The notes: generated by a model from the letters alone, not told the origin. A stretch of 64,000 bases of DNA from Inia geoffrensis (GCA_036417435.1 CM070913.1:17948680-18012679), one strand, 5' to 3'; numbered from the stretch's first letter, positions 1-11,761 are shown. Numbers and translations are program-made.

Positions 1-515
1 GAGGAATCTCCACAATGTTTTCCATAGTAGCTGCACCAATTTACATTCCCACCAATGGTGCAAGAGGGTTCCCTTTTCTGCACAGCCTCTCCAGCATTTG
101 TTATTTGTAGATTTTTTAATGATGGCCATTCTGACTGGTGTGAGGACGTACCTCAGTGTAGTTTTGATTTTCATTTCTCTAATAATTAGTGATGTTGAGC
201 ATCTTTTCATGTGCCTATTGGCCATCTGTATGTCTCTTTGGAGAAATGTCTATTTAGGTCTTCTGCCCATTTGTTGATTGGGTTGTTTGTTTTTTTGTTG
301 TTGAGTTGTATGAGCTGTTTGCATATTTTGAAAATTAAGCCCTGGTCGATCACATCATTTGCAAATATTTTCTCCCATTCCATAGGTTATCTTTTCTTTT
401 CTTTCTTTCTTTTTTTTTTTTTTTGTGGTTTCCTTTGCTGTGCAAAAGCTTGTAAGTTTGATTAGGTCCCTTTTGTTTATTTTTGCTTTTATTTCTATCG
501 CCTTGCTGATCCATT
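1..515 (-). mobile_element. L1 ORF2 C-terminal fragment (antisense)
   Basis: Read on the minus strand this is the 3' part of L1 ORF2. It includes the conserved stretch that translates close to [19 protein letters not shown] just inside the left edge and, further 3' on the plus-strand coordinates, the segment that reads 'aaaatatttgcaaatgatgt'. The copy runs off the left edge of the window. A T/CTTT run at about 393-424 interrupts it. Stops and indels rule out function. Confidence 0.85.
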
Positions 516-1300
516 TACTTTAAAAAGTATATCGTACATAGAGAATTTGACTATTCTTTAGTAGTAGTATCTTCCCACTGTGGACTGGATTTTCCTACCA
601 GAAAACCACACAACACTCTAGTATTTCTCTTCTGTACAATAATTTCTGTTCCCAAATCTCTATGCTTCAGCAACTGACTGTCTGGTTTGTAAATAACCTC
701 ATAGAAATTCCAGGGGATTTAGTCTTTCTTAAATCTGGCACTGAAAGTCTCAAGCACATGAAACTTACATTGCAAGGGAAGAATCAACCAAATGGGTACT
801 GTTTATTCCAAGACTGAGTGTTTTTCTTGAATGTCTGTTTTCTATCAAATTCTAGTGCTCTGTATTAGAAGAACTACAAGGAATCTTAAACACATAGATT
901 CCCAAGTCTACGTCTGCCGGAAACCGCTAGTTTCTTATTTCTACCCACTGATTACATCCCTGTTCCTTTTTTTCTTTAAACTCAATGCTGTGCCCTATGT
1001 GAATAGCCCTCCCAGGCAAAGGATAAAAGAAAGCAGTGGCCAGGGATGGCTACGTAAACACTCTAAGGGAATACAAAAGACCCTTCACATTCAAGGTTGC
1101 CCCATCTCTGGCCAACGTGGCACAGAGCTGCCAACGCACAATCAATACCTGTTCATGTTTCAGTCTCTTCCTTCTTCCTTCAGAGAATCCCTCAGCCACA
1201 CGTGCAACTATCTTCTGCCCCTAAAGTGGATGAGTACAGGTATAGTAAGGATAAAAGTAAAAGTTTGTTTTTCGTCTTTCCTCCTACCCCACACCCCTTC
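516..1300. other. Unassigned non-coding stretch
   Basis: I recognise no repeat or gene here. A plus-strand open frame of 164 codons (831-1325) runs into the MLT1-type LTR that follows, has no recognisable domain and looks like chance. No splice-flanked exon structure was evident. Confidence 0.4.
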
Positions 1301-1683
1301 TACTAATTTGCTGTGGCTGCTATGACAAGATAACACAGACTGAATGTCTTGAACAACAGAAATTTATTTTCTCACTGTTCTGGAGGCTTGTAGTTCAGGA
1401 TCAAGGTGTCTGTAGCCTTGATTTCTTCTGAGACCTCTCTCCTTCTGAGGCCACCTTCTCCCTGTGTCTTCACGTGGTTGTCCCTCCATTTATGTGGTGC
1501 CTGTGTGCAAACCTCCTCTTCTTCTGACGCCAGTCATACTGGATTAGGGCCCATCCACATAACTTCACTTTACCTTAATCACCTCTTTAGAAGCCCTGTC
1601 TCTAAATATAGTTACAGTTTGAGGTACTGAAGGTTGGAACTTTAACATATGAATTCTGAGGGAACACAGTTAATCCCATAACA
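1301..1683 (-). mobile_element. MLT1-type LTR (ERVL-MaLR), copy 1
   Basis: The minus strand reads as an ERVL-MaLR solo LTR. It starts TGTTATGGG (reverse of 'cccataaca' at 1675-1683), carries the LTR polyadenylation signal near the end (the reverse complement of 'aacaacagaaatttattttc' contains AATAAA), and ends at about 1301 with the reverse of 'tactaatttgctgtgg'. No internal retroviral sequence is attached. The subfamily is uncertain. Confidence 0.65.
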
Positions 1684-1686
1684 CCC

Positions 1687-2130
1687 TGTATTGGTTTCTG
1701 AGGGCTGTTATAATGAATTAAAAGCTAGGTGGCTAACAACAACCGAATTTTATTCTCTCACAGAAGATTCTGGAGGCTACAAGTCTGAAAGTAAGGTACC
1801 AGCAGGCCCATGTTTGCTCTGAAGGCTCTTGCGGAGAATCTTTCTGTGCTCCCTTCTAGCTTCTGATGGTTCCTGGAAATACGTGGTGCCCTTGGTTTGT
1901 AGCTGCATCATTCCACTCCCTGCTCTATGTTCACCTGGTCTTCTTCCTGGTGTGTCTTCACAAGGACTTTGTACAATGATACCAGTCATTGGATATAGTC
2001 CAATGACTTAATCCAGGATGACTTTATCCTAACTAATTACATCTGCAAAAATCCTATTTTTAAATAAGGTCACATTCTGAGGTTCTGAGTAAACATGGAT
2101 TTTGGAGGGATGCTCTTGAACTCCATGAAC
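1687..2130 (-). mobile_element. MLT1A-like LTR (ERVL-MaLR), copy 2
   Basis: This second MaLR LTR has the same orientation and begins only 3 bases beyond copy 1. It keeps the MLT1A-type blocks 'ctaattacatctgcaaa' and 'aataaggtcacattctgagg' and the terminal 'tgtattggtttctg'. Its body differs from copy 1, so the two look like different subfamilies and not the two LTRs of one provirus. The right-hand terminus (about 2130) is degraded. Confidence 0.65.
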
Positions 2131-2316
2131 CTCTAAATATAAGTTCAACTTTCATCTTCATTTTAGTTGTACTCTCTCACAAGTAAGCTTGTATTTTTGT
2201 TTCCTGATTCTGAAAACAGAAAGATTGCATGTGAAGAGAAGAAATGTGAATGACCCAGATCACAGGAATCCAGGGATGACGTTCCCCATACTCAGTCCTT
2301 GGCTCTGTCAAACATT

Positions 2317-2663
2317 TTTTTTTTTTAATTTATTATTTATTTTTGGCTGCATTGGGTCTTCATTGCTGCGCACGGGCTTTCCTCAGTTGCAGCGAGCGGG
2401 GCTACTCTTCCTTATGGTGCGCGGTCTTCTCATTGCAGTGGCTTCTCTTGTGGTGGAGCACAGGCTCTAGGCATGCGGGCTTCAGTAGTTGTGGCATGCA
2501 GACTTAGTAATTGTGGCTCACGGGTTCTAGAGCTCAGGCTCAGTAGTTGTCGCGCACAGGCTTAGTTGCTCCACAGCATGTGGAATCTTCCCAGACCAGG
2601 GCTCAAATCTGTGTCTCCTGCATTGGCAGGCAGATTCTTAACCACTGCATCACCAGGGAAGCC
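2317..2663 (-). mobile_element. CHR-type tRNA-derived SINE (long class)
   Basis: The minus strand begins 'ggcttccctggtgatgcagt' and continues through a B-box-like segment, a long body rich in 'caactactgag'-type repeats, and an A/T-rich tail. The insertion is bracketed by the 9-bp target duplication tcaaacatt at 2308-2316 and 2664-2672. The long body (about 350 bp) separates it from the roughly 210-bp SINEs elsewhere in the window. Confidence 0.85.
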
Positions 2664-2879
2664 TCAAACATTCTTAGAAAGAGACAAAATACATACTTGG
2701 TATACTAAAGTGCTTTAAGTGCTTTTTTCTGTTCTTCCTGCATCTATGGCATTGTTCTGCATTTATAATATGCTGATGGCAGTTTCTTCCCTTTTTCTGT
2801 TTCTGTCTGAGTTATGTCAAGATGTACCACTTTATTTCCATAAAAGCTTTAGGATTACAGAAAATTGAGCTCCAATAGA

Positions 2880-3003
2880 CCATTTTTGAGCCACAGTTTC
2901 CCTCACCTCCAAATTAATATAACTTTAATTCTCAAGGTTGCTGCAAGATAATAAATTGCTTGGCATTGCCGTACACACTTTAGTCATGTAAAAGGCATTG
3001 CAT
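2880..3003 (+). repeat. MIR relic
   Basis: The order of blocks matches the 3' half of a mammalian-wide interspersed repeat: 'gagccacagtttccctcacc', then 'ctcaaggttgctgcaagata', then 'ttgcttggcattgc'. It is heavily diverged. Confidence 0.45.
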
Positions 3004-3089
3004 TTCATTACCTATAGCTCTCTCTGGCCACCTGAACCTGCTTTGTGTCCTCAGGGACAACTTCAAACAATGACCAACAGGGGTTAGTA

Positions 3090-3342
3090 TATAAATATCC
3101 CAGCTCAGTCACCCCTCGAGAGGAATAACTCTGACGTGTGTTATCACAGGCTCCTAGAGTTCCTTTGTGGGATTAAGCTTCCGTTCCCCACATAGTAACT
3201 AACTTGATATGGCATTCTTTATCAGCTTGCTTCCTTTCCCTGTCTCATATTCCCATTCCTCTTGTGGTGTTTCTAAATAAGCTACTCTCACTTGAATTCT
3301 TTTCTCTGGATCTGCTTGGTAGAACCCAAACCCAAACTAAGA
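3090..3342 (+). mobile_element. Unassigned ancient solo LTR (3' part)
   Basis: The segment resembles the 3' part of an ancient mammalian LTR. It has 'cagctcagtcacccctcgag', an LTR-style 'ctaaataagctactctcact' (diverged AATAAA context) and an end near 'cccaaactaag'. I cannot name the family with confidence, and no internal or coding region is present. Confidence 0.4.
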
Positions 3343-3369
3343 ATCTGGATCATGTGGAACTTTTTCCCT

Positions 3370-4366
3370 GACTATACTACAAAGCTATAGCAATCAAAAC
3401 AGTATGGTACTGGCATTAAAACAGACACATAGAATAGTGGAACAGAATAGAAAGCCCAGAAATAAACTCACACTTATATGGGGAAAAGACAATCTCCTCG
3501 ATAAGTGATGCTGCGAAGACTGGATAGCTACCCATAAAAGAATGAAATTAGAACATTTTCTCACACTCTGTACAAAAATATACTGAAAATGGATTAAAGA
3601 CCTAAATGTAAGTCCAGAAACCGTAAATCTCCTAGAAGAAAACATAGGCAGACCACTTTTTCACATGAGTCATAGCAATATTTTTTTAGATGTTTCCTCA
3701 AGCAATGGAAACAAAGGCAAAAGTAAACAAATGGAACCTACTTAAACATGAAAGCTTTGCACAGCAAAGAAACCATCAATAAAATAAAAATACAACCTAC
3801 TGAATGGGAGAAAATATTTGCAAATAATATGTCTGATAAGGGGTTAATATCCAAAATATATAAACGGATCATGAAACCCAATTAAAAAAATAGATTAAGA
3901 AATGGGCAGAAGATATGAATAGACATTTTTCCAAAGAAGACATACAGATAGCCAACAGGCACATGAAAAGATGCTCAACATCACTAATTATCAGGGAAAT
4001 GCAAATCAGAACCACAATGAGATATCACTTCACACCTGTCAGAATGGCTATCGTCAAAAAGAACTCAAATAACAAATGTTGGTGAGGATGTGGAGAAAAA
4101 GGAACCCTAGTACATCATTGGTGGGAGTGTAAATTGGTGCAGCCACTATGGAAACAGTATGGAAATTCTTCAAAAATCTAAAAATAGAACTACTGTATGT
4201 ATGATCCAGCAGTTCTACTAACTGGGTATATACTCTAAAAAAACAAAAACACTAACTTGAAAAGATATGTGCATCCCAATGTTCATAGCAGCATGATTTA
4301 CAATAGCCAAGATATGGAAGCAACCTTAGTGTCCATTAACAGATGAATGAATAAAGAAGATGTGGG

Positions 4367-4449
<83 letters not shown>

Positions 4450-4896
4450 ATGGAATATTACTCACCCATAAAAAGAGAATGAAATTTTGCCATTTGCAAC
4501 AGCATGGATGTACCAGTAGGGTATTATGCTTAATAATGAGCATAATAAGTCAGACAAAGACAAATACTGTGTGTTATCACTTATATGTGGAATATGAAAA
4601 AATAAAACAAACACGTGAATATAACAAAACAGAAACAGACTCACAGATACAGAGAACAAACTAGTGGTTACCAGTGGGGAGACGGAGAGGGGAGGGACAA
4701 GATAGGAGCAACAGATTAAGAAGTACAAACGACTATGGACAAAGTAAATAAGATACAAGGTTGTACTGCATGATACAGGGAATATAGCCAATATTTTATA
4801 ATAACTTTAAGTAGAGTATAATCTATACAAATATTGAATCACTATGTTGCATATCTGAAGCTGATATTATAAATCAACTATACTTAAAAAAAAAAA
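3370..4896 (+). mobile_element. 5'-truncated L1 (ORF2 C-terminus plus 3' UTR)
   Basis: This sense L1 begins inside ORF2 ('tactacaaagctatagcaat') and continues through the C-terminal block ('aacaaatgttggtgaggatg', 'gtggagaaaaaggaacccta'). It ends in the older L1 3' UTR type (about 4820-4885) followed by poly-A at 4886-4896. ORF2 is broken by stops and indels. A GT/TA microsatellite interrupts it at 4371-4446. No clear target-site duplication was found. Confidence 0.9.
4371..4446. repeat. (GT)n(TA)n microsatellite inside L1
   Basis: About 21 GT units (4371-4412) run directly into about 17 TA units (to 4446). They sit inside L1 ORF2 at the site that normally reads 'gatgtggtatatatatacaa' just before 'atggaatattactca'. 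Confidence 0.97.
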
Positions 4897-5723
4897 GTGA
4901 AATGTGAAGCTTTTAAAATCCTCAAAGATACTGTCTCCAGACTTTAGGGGAAGCTCCTGTCATCTCTGTGACTACTTCTCAGTGGGTACCTTCTGCTATA
5001 ATCTGCCTGCCATTTCTATTTTCATTCAATGTACTTTTTTGATGGCCTGCCCAAGTGTTTTTCATTCCATAGAATTTAGCCTCTCCTAGTATTATAAAAT
5101 TTTGAGGGAAACTGCCCAGCCTGACTCAAGAGCTTAAAGCAGGCCAGCCAAGCATCATGTATTACTTAAAGGAACCTCTGTCTGTTTTTCATGGTGTTCA
5201 CTCTGAATTACTTTCCCTGACCAATTCCTAAACCATGTTCCGTCCTTCACTTGTACTTCTGATCTTATTTTCAGACTCAGCTTGCCCTCTGGACTTGATT
5301 TCCTTTTCTTTTTCAATAATTCAATAAATATGTATAGAGTGCCTACTATTTGTCAGGCATGTACCCAGTATATGGAGGTGAACCAGGTGAAGTCTCTGTC
5401 CTTACTCTCGGGTTTCCTTGCTTCACTATATAAGGGAAGTTTCTTATTTACAAGCAGCAGAAACAAAGAGACTACTTTAAGTAGATGAAAAAAAATTATT
5501 CAAGGACCTGTAACATCTAACAGAATTTTTGAGAAGGCCAAAGAATCAGGCTTGAAAACTACTCAGCCAAAAATGATACCCAGAATCACACACCAGGAAA
5601 TAGTTTCTTTGAACAACATTGCCATTATCATTGCTTCTAGAGTTTCTGTACTTTCTGACTTTTAAAGCTGGGTGTAGCTACTGCCTTTGCTGGCACCCTC
5701 ACTAGAATGGATCCCATACTTTC
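4897..5723. repeat. Mostly unassigned; probable L2 relic at about 5310-5410
   Basis: The block 'ttcaataattcaataaatat' followed by 'gtgcctactatttgtcaggc' matches the reversed 3' end of L2, so a minus-strand L2 relic is likely. The rest of the interval shows no gene or recognisable repeat. Confidence 0.4.
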
Positions 5724-6312
5724 TGTGGTAGGCAGTTTCTGAAAGATTGCCAATGATCCCCGCCTCCTGGTATTCACATCCTTATATAATACCTTCCCCT
5801 TAGTGTGAGCAGAAATGAGTGACTTGCTTCTAATGAATAGAATATGGCCAAAGTGATGGGATGACGGGATGTAACTTCTGTGATAAAGTCACTGAAGATG
5901 TGACTTCTGTCTTGTTTGCATTCTCTTTCTTCCTCTGGTTCTTGTTTGCTTGCTCTGATGAAGCAAGTCACCATGTTGCGAGCTGCCCCATATGAGGCCC
6001 ATATGGCAAGGAAATGAGAGCAGCCTCCAGCAAACAGGCAGTGAGGAATGGAGGCCCACAGCCTAATAGCCCATGAAGAACTGAATCCTGCCAATAACTA
6101 TATGAGGTAGCTTAGGAAAGAACCTCCCCATTTGAGCTTTGAGATGGCTGTGGTCCCACTGATGCCCTGATTTCAACCTCGAGGGAGATCCTAAAGCAGA
6201 AGACCCAGCTAAACTGTGCCTGGGTTCTGGACCCACAGAAACTCAGATAACGTATGTTTTAAGCCACTGAATTATGGTAAAATTTATGATGCAGCAATAA
6301 ATAACTAAGACA
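5724..6312 (+). mobile_element. MLT1-type LTR (ERVL-MaLR), plus strand
   Basis: A nearly full-length MaLR-type LTR starting 'tgtggtaggcag' and ending 'aataaataactaagaca'. Its characteristic blocks are 'ccaatgatccccgcctcctgg', 'gtgacttgcttctaatgaat', 'gaagaactgaatcctgccaa' and 'gttttaagccactgaatt'. The flanking 5-mers (ctttc, tcacc) do not match, so its target duplication has decayed. The minus-strand open frame at 5774-6094 lies wholly within this LTR. Confidence 0.65.
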
Positions 6313-6985
6313 TCACCCATAGTTATTTATATTGTCAGCTGCAGGCTCAAAATCTGGTAAGAAAGCATCCAGCTGGTTGGACCAAGATCATACACTTGTA
6401 TTCCAGCTGCAAGGGCAGCAAGGGCAAGCAACCAACATTTTCATCTTTTATAGTTGGAGGTGGTTTCTTCCTCACAAGATGCATAGGGTGGTTTTTCCAA
6501 ATGTAGTAAAGACTTTCATATTCTGGTCAGTTAAAAGCAACGAGTACTGTCCACTATGATGACCACATGGCCAGAGGACCAGACCAAATCATGGTCCAGT
6601 AAGGAACCAATATCTCACCTCTGCTTGCACACATGAGGTAGCATTTTTCCTTTGTGTCTGTCCTGTGTAGGCAACTCTCTCATCCTAATTAAAATACTCT
6701 GAACTCCTGAAATAGGTGAGACCTGGAAAGAGCTGGAGAAGTATTTTATTTGGGCTGCTTATGGATTTCTAGGGTATGATTTTATGTTAAACCATGTGAA
6801 TTATTGGAGAGAATTTAATTTTGATTACAATTTCATGTAGCCCCACAGTTTTGAGTTAGTTGAGGCAGGAACAGGAAAGTTCTGAAATATCAACGGGATT
6901 TGCTTTTTCCCATGGAACACTTTCCAATAGAAACCCTTTCAAATAGGTAACTCCAACAGTAGCAAAAGGTGTTATGAATCCAACG
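6313..6985. other. Unassigned non-coding stretch
   Basis: No gene or repeat family was recognised. The single 75-codon frame (6332-6559) has no recognisable domain. Confidence 0.4.
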
Positions 6986-7003
6986 AAAAGCCCCAAAGTC
7001 ACA

Positions 7004-7195
7004 GCTTACCCTTCCCCCTCCCCATATCCTCAAGTCCATTCTCTAGTAGGTTTGTGTCTTTATTCCTGTCTTACCCCTAGACGCAAGAGGGAAGAGATAT
7101 GGGAACATATGTATATGTATAACTGATTCACTTTGTTATAAAGCAGAAACTAACACACCATTGTAAAGCAATTATACTCCATAAAGATGTAAAAA
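7004..7195 (+). mobile_element. Short L1 3' end with 5' inversion (twin priming)
   Basis: Bases about 7080-7195 are the sense 3' terminus of a cetartiodactyl L1 ('tgattcactttgttataaag' ... poly-A). Bases about 7004-7079 are the reverse complement of L1 sequence lying slightly upstream in the same 3' UTR ('agagaatggacttgagga' on the minus strand). The whole is bracketed by an identical 18-bp duplication, aaaagccccaaagtcaca, at 6986-7003 and 7196-7213. The inverted 5' segment inside one pair of target duplications is the signature of twin-primed L1 integration. Confidence 0.92.
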
Positions 7196-7213
7196 AAAAG
7201 CCCCAAAGTCACA

Positions 7214-8934
7214 ATAATCCTACCCAACAGCAGAATCACAGGCCTCAGAGCAGAGGAAAGATAAGCAAAGACACCCCCCGCATTGGAGGCTCAGCGGGAA
7301 ACAACTTCAAGTTCGTGACCGCCACAGATCCTGGAGAGAGGATGCTAGCTTGCGAGCTTAAGTCCTTTAGTATGTGAAATACTTTAAGAACGAAAGAGAC
7401 ATACTGGTGTAAAAGGTAGGCTCATTGTAAAACCCACAGGCTACAGGGAGAAAACCCAGTCAACAGAGAACACAGGTATCCCTGTGATCAGAGTAGCCAG
7501 TATTTCTTCAGTACCTACTCTCAGGGCACTAAACAGGGGCACTAGAGCAACGACAAGGATGACTAAAGCACATCTTGCTTTCAAGAAGTGCACAGGATCT
7601 TGTAGAAAACAAAGAGGAAAACAAGGAAAAGATGGCAGGACATGAAGAGAATAAGACTGTGAGAACACAGAGAGAGGAAGACATTGTGGTGTACCACCTA
7701 TGCATGTCACAGAATGTTGGGAGCCTATTATTTTTTCCCTTTCTTTATAAACCTCTTACTAATTCAAAGTGGTCAATTTGCAACCGATGAGAATTGTATT
7801 GTCCAGAAAGATGAATCCCCTGATTTTATTTTGAGGGGAGTGTGAAGTACAAGCCGGGCAATTATGGCAGTCCTCCAAAAGATGGCCCTAGAAGATGACT
7901 TCACACTTGGGTGCCTGGGCAAAAAGGGTTACGTAAAATTTCCACACAATAGGAATTACTCATTACATTTTATTATTATGCAATGATTATTAGCCCTGTG
8001 TTGCTTCTCTCTGCCCTTGAAAACCTCAATAAGTTTAATTAATAATGACTTTTTCAATGCATTTTCATTAGTACACATCATTATGTGAAGCACTGTCCTT
8101 TCTCCCTAACCAAAGTCTGTACAATTCTTTCTGGCAAATTTGAATATACTAGTGATAGCAAAGCATCTCAGAGGAATGAATGGATCCACAAATTGTATAT
8201 AGTGCCTTGGGGAAAAATCATGATTGACAGAAAATTTATTGTTCGCCAATATGTTATTTAAGAGTGGTTCGTGTACTATTTCCTTCATTATCTTGGCAGC
8301 CAAGATTGTAATAAGTCTGTAATTAGTGATATTAGTGGGATACGTTTTTTCAGAATGATAGGCATATTATATTTGTGCAAAAATAAAGTTAGGTAATTTT
8401 AGTGAGGAAGTTGCCCAGTTATAGAATGCAGTATGTTAAGATTTCATGCAAATAAGCAATCATTAAGAGAAAGGTTTTCTAAATGGTAGACTGTCATCTT
8501 TCTCTCGAGGACTATAATAACAGCAAAGAAAAAATTGTGTTGAAAACATATCTGTTTCAGTTTCTATCGTGTCCTGTTTCTGAGGAGATGGATCACTGAT
8601 GGACTATGGGTTCTCACTGTCAATGTCTTTACCCGGCATCATTGCTTGTGATTCTGTTTCCCAGACCAGAGGCAAGCCTGTTAGGATTTTATTTCTGTGT
8701 ATCAAATATAGTCCCCCACAACCTACAATTACATGAGCAACTGTTCATTTATATCTACTCTTCAAAATGGAACTTTTCCTGTGTACCAAAGTGGCAACCC
8801 CAAATAATACCTGAACTTATTTACTTTTGATTGTACTAATTCACGTGTTTAGTCAGTAAGTACTGCCCACCCTTAAAGGGCACCATTCACACCATATCGT
8901 GAAGTGCTGTGGGTCCTGATTTAGTCACAGCGAA
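7214..8934. other. Mostly unassigned; possible L2 relic at about 7495-7620
   Basis: The block 'tatttcttcagtacctactc' followed by 'gggcactaaacaggggcact' resembles a reversed L2 3' end. Otherwise the interval is AT-rich DNA without a recognised repeat or gene. Short frames at 7441-7710, 7575-7790, 8106-8303 and 8606-8830 have no recognisable content. Confidence 0.35.
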
Positions 8935-9025
8935 ACAGTAGGTAGCAAACTCCCTGGAGGGAGGGAATCCATCTTATTTTCTACCACAGTGTTTGATCCA
9001 TAATTCAATTAACATCTGCAGTTAA
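8935..9025 (+). repeat. L2 3'-end relic
   Basis: The order 'aactccctggagggaggga' ... 'atcttattttctaccacagt' ... 'atccataattcaattaacat' follows the L2 3' end (…agctcc…gcagggac…cagtgcctggcacatag…caataaat). It is strongly diverged. Confidence 0.35.
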
Positions 9026-9339
9026 TTTTTTGGTTTCATGAGTCTGGATTCATGAAGAATATAGGAGAATATTATAACAGAGTATATTCTCCTTCAGTTT
9101 ATTATGGCTGTGTAGACAAGTCTAGAGGATTTTCTGAAACAAAATCACAACCAAAGTTAACCCACGTGATGGCATGGACTTTTTTTGTGGGCTTTTGTAT
9201 CCATAGTGTCTATCACAATGTCTAATGAATTTATATCATACACGAAATTTGAAAGTAAGATTCCGGCCAAAAGGCATTCCATAAAATAGGAACTAAAATT
9301 ATAACGCTATATGTGATTAGTCCAAAATATATTTGGTTC

Positions 9340-9600
9340 AGGAAACAACTACAGTGGGAGGTTAGACAATGCAGAGTTCAGTGTGGGCTGGAGGGAGAGG
9401 AGAAAGCTGCTCTGGGGAAGTGGCATTTGATTCTGGGAACAGAAACTTCAGAAACGGAAGACTTAGGTGGGTAGAAAGGACTTGAGAGGGCACTCCAGCT
9501 GGGCAAACAGCTGTCAAATGACAGAGGCAGGGGATTTAAATAAACATGTGGGGGACAGTGAGAAGTTAATGAAGAGGAATACTTGGAAAATAAGGCTGGA
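9340..9600 (-). repeat. Probable L2 relic (antisense)
   Basis: The blocks 'ggacttgagagggcactcca' and 'aaatgacagaggcagggga' look like the reversed L2 3' region (the 'agagcattccaggcagagg' type motif). This call is weak. Confidence 0.3.
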
Positions 9601-9689
9601 AAAATATGTCTGAAGCATAGTTTAGGAATTTAAATAATAACTTAGGAAGCTTACATCTCTCAATGACTGCCTGCTTCTCAAAGATACAG

Positions 9690-10905
9690 AGGAACAGAAT
9701 GATTTGGGGAATGTATCTAGCTGATTCTAAAATCTATATCAAAATCTAAGAGACCTAGTAAAGCCAACGTAATCTGGAAGAAGAAAAACAAAGTTGGAGA
9801 ATTTACACCACTAAGTATCAAGACTTACTATAAAGATATAGAAATGAAGTGTTGTATTGGCACAAGAATAGACAAATAGTCAAATGGATCAGCAAAGACC
9901 CTGGAAACAGACTGACACACCTGATATACAGCAAAAGTACCAACACAATTCAGTGAACTGTGTGGTGGCGAAAGGATATCTGTATAGAAATTTTTAAAAA
10001 TATGAACCTTGATTCTGAATTCATATCACACACAAGATTTGAGATGAATGATAGATGGTTAATGTGAAAGGTAATAAGTTTTTAAGTAAGCAAACAAATG
10101 AGTAAGGAAATAAATAAGCAATGAAAATTTTAAAACATGGGTGTAGTGCTTCAACAGTCACTTCAAAAAGAATATCCAAATGGCCAAGATGACTATAAAG
10201 TGATGTTCAATTTCATTAGCCATCATGGAAATGCAAATTAAAATAATAATCACGTATCAGATTAGTTAAAACTCACACAATGGCCAATATCAAGTGTTGA
10301 CAAGGGTGTGGCATAATTGGGGCTTTGATATTGCTAGGTAGGAGTGTAAATTGTTTCAACCACTTATGAAATTGTTTGGCAGTATCTAACAAAAGCTAAA
10401 CATACATTTGCTCTTTAATTCAGTAATTCCACTCCTGGGTATATATACCAAACAGCGAGTATTTATGTCTATTAAAAGACACGTATGCAAATGTTTATAA
10501 TGACTTATAGGTGCTTTATTCATAATAGTCCCCAAATGGAAACAACCTAAAAGTCCATCACTAGAAGGATAAATAAATTTTTAGGATATTCATATACTAG
10601 AATACTTGACAGTTATGGAAAAAGACAACAACACGGATAATTCTCATAGACACTATGTTGACTGAAAGAAGCTAGACACAAAAGAGTGAATGTGGTATCA
10701 TTTCATTTGTATGACGTCCAAGATAGGGGTTAAAATAGTAATTATCTGTGAAGGGTGGTTGTTGATTTGTGGGAACCATGGCAGAGCCTTCTGGGGGTTC
10801 TGTGCATGTTGATTTGTATGGTAGCTATAGAGGTAGATAAATTCATTGAGCTCAATATTTAGGATTTATGCACTTTATTGTAAGCAAATTATTCTTCAAA
10901 GTCAG
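9690..10905 (+). mobile_element. Ancient L1M fragment (ORF2 C-terminus and 3' UTR)
   Basis: This sense L1 is recognisable by 'ctgattctaaaatctatat', 'gccaacgtaatctggaagaa', 'gtattggcacaagaatagac', then 'ttcagtaattccactcctgg' and 'aatggaaacaacctaaaagtc'. It is highly diverged with many indels and no intact frame. The 3' UTR type differs from the younger L1 copies in this window. Confidence 0.8.
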
Positions 10906-11139
10906 AAAAATAACCAGATTTTAGGAAGTCTCTTGCTTTTTTAAATTGTCCACATTTTTAAAATTATTTTTCCACTTTCCTACACAGCATCTATTACCTT
11001 TTCCTGTCTTTACTCGTTTCCTCTTCTTACTCATCTCTTGATCTGTTGACCAAGTCTTCGTGATCTTTTGCCTTGGTTCCCAAAGATAAACACACATTAT
11101 CATCAGTGTCTTTCACTGCTTTCAATGCATAAGGTAACA

Positions 11140-11341
11140 TAATAACAGTTAATACTAATTGTGAGGTATTGGGCTGTTTTGCATACATTATCCCACTTAA
11201 TTCTCACAAAAACTCACAAACTAGCTACTATTATCATTGTTTTAATGATGAAATTCTAAAAGATTAAGTAACTCAGAGAAGAACTGGCATTTGAACCTAG
11301 ATTTATCACATTCCAGAATTCATGTTCTTAAACAATGCTAT
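11140..11341 (-). repeat. MIR relic (antisense)
   Basis: The reverse of a MIR core is seen: 'acattatcccacttaattct', 'cacaaaaactcacaaa', 'tactattatcattg', 'agattaagtaactcagagaa', 'catttgaacctag', then 'ttcttaaacaatgctatg'. The order and spacing fit MIR. Confidence 0.65.
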
Positions 11342-11730
11342 GAGAAAGATTGAGAACAAGGAAGAGACTGACTTTCCGATTTTCCAGGTCATTTTTTCAT
11401 ATCAGCAGTACAAGTAGTAAATCACTGAGAATCTTACAGATAGGCCAACCCAGGTCAGTTATGGCAGATAGAATGTACAGCATATATCATAAATCAGTGT
11501 TTAGAATGATCGCAGGGATTCGGGGTGGAAGTAGATTATCATTGCTGCTAAATTATTCAAAATTGCATCACTTATTGGTCTCTTTCATTTAAATAGTAGC
11601 CCTAAAAATTAAAAATAATAAAAGTAAAAAGAAAAGAAATACATTCAAGTTACCAGTGGGATGTATAAGTAAATTTCATCCAAAATGAAAGAGGAGACCT
11701 ATTTTAGTGTTGGTCCAGGATGTTGTATGC

Positions 11731-11731
<1 letters not shown>

Positions 11732-11761
<30 letters not shown>

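Noticed and set aside
831..1325. 164-codon plus-strand open frame
   Set aside because: It overlaps the start of an MLT1-type LTR, has no recognisable domain and no supporting signals. It is likely chance.
5774..6094. 106-codon minus-strand open frame
   Set aside because: It lies entirely within the MLT1-type LTR on the opposite strand and has no known domain.
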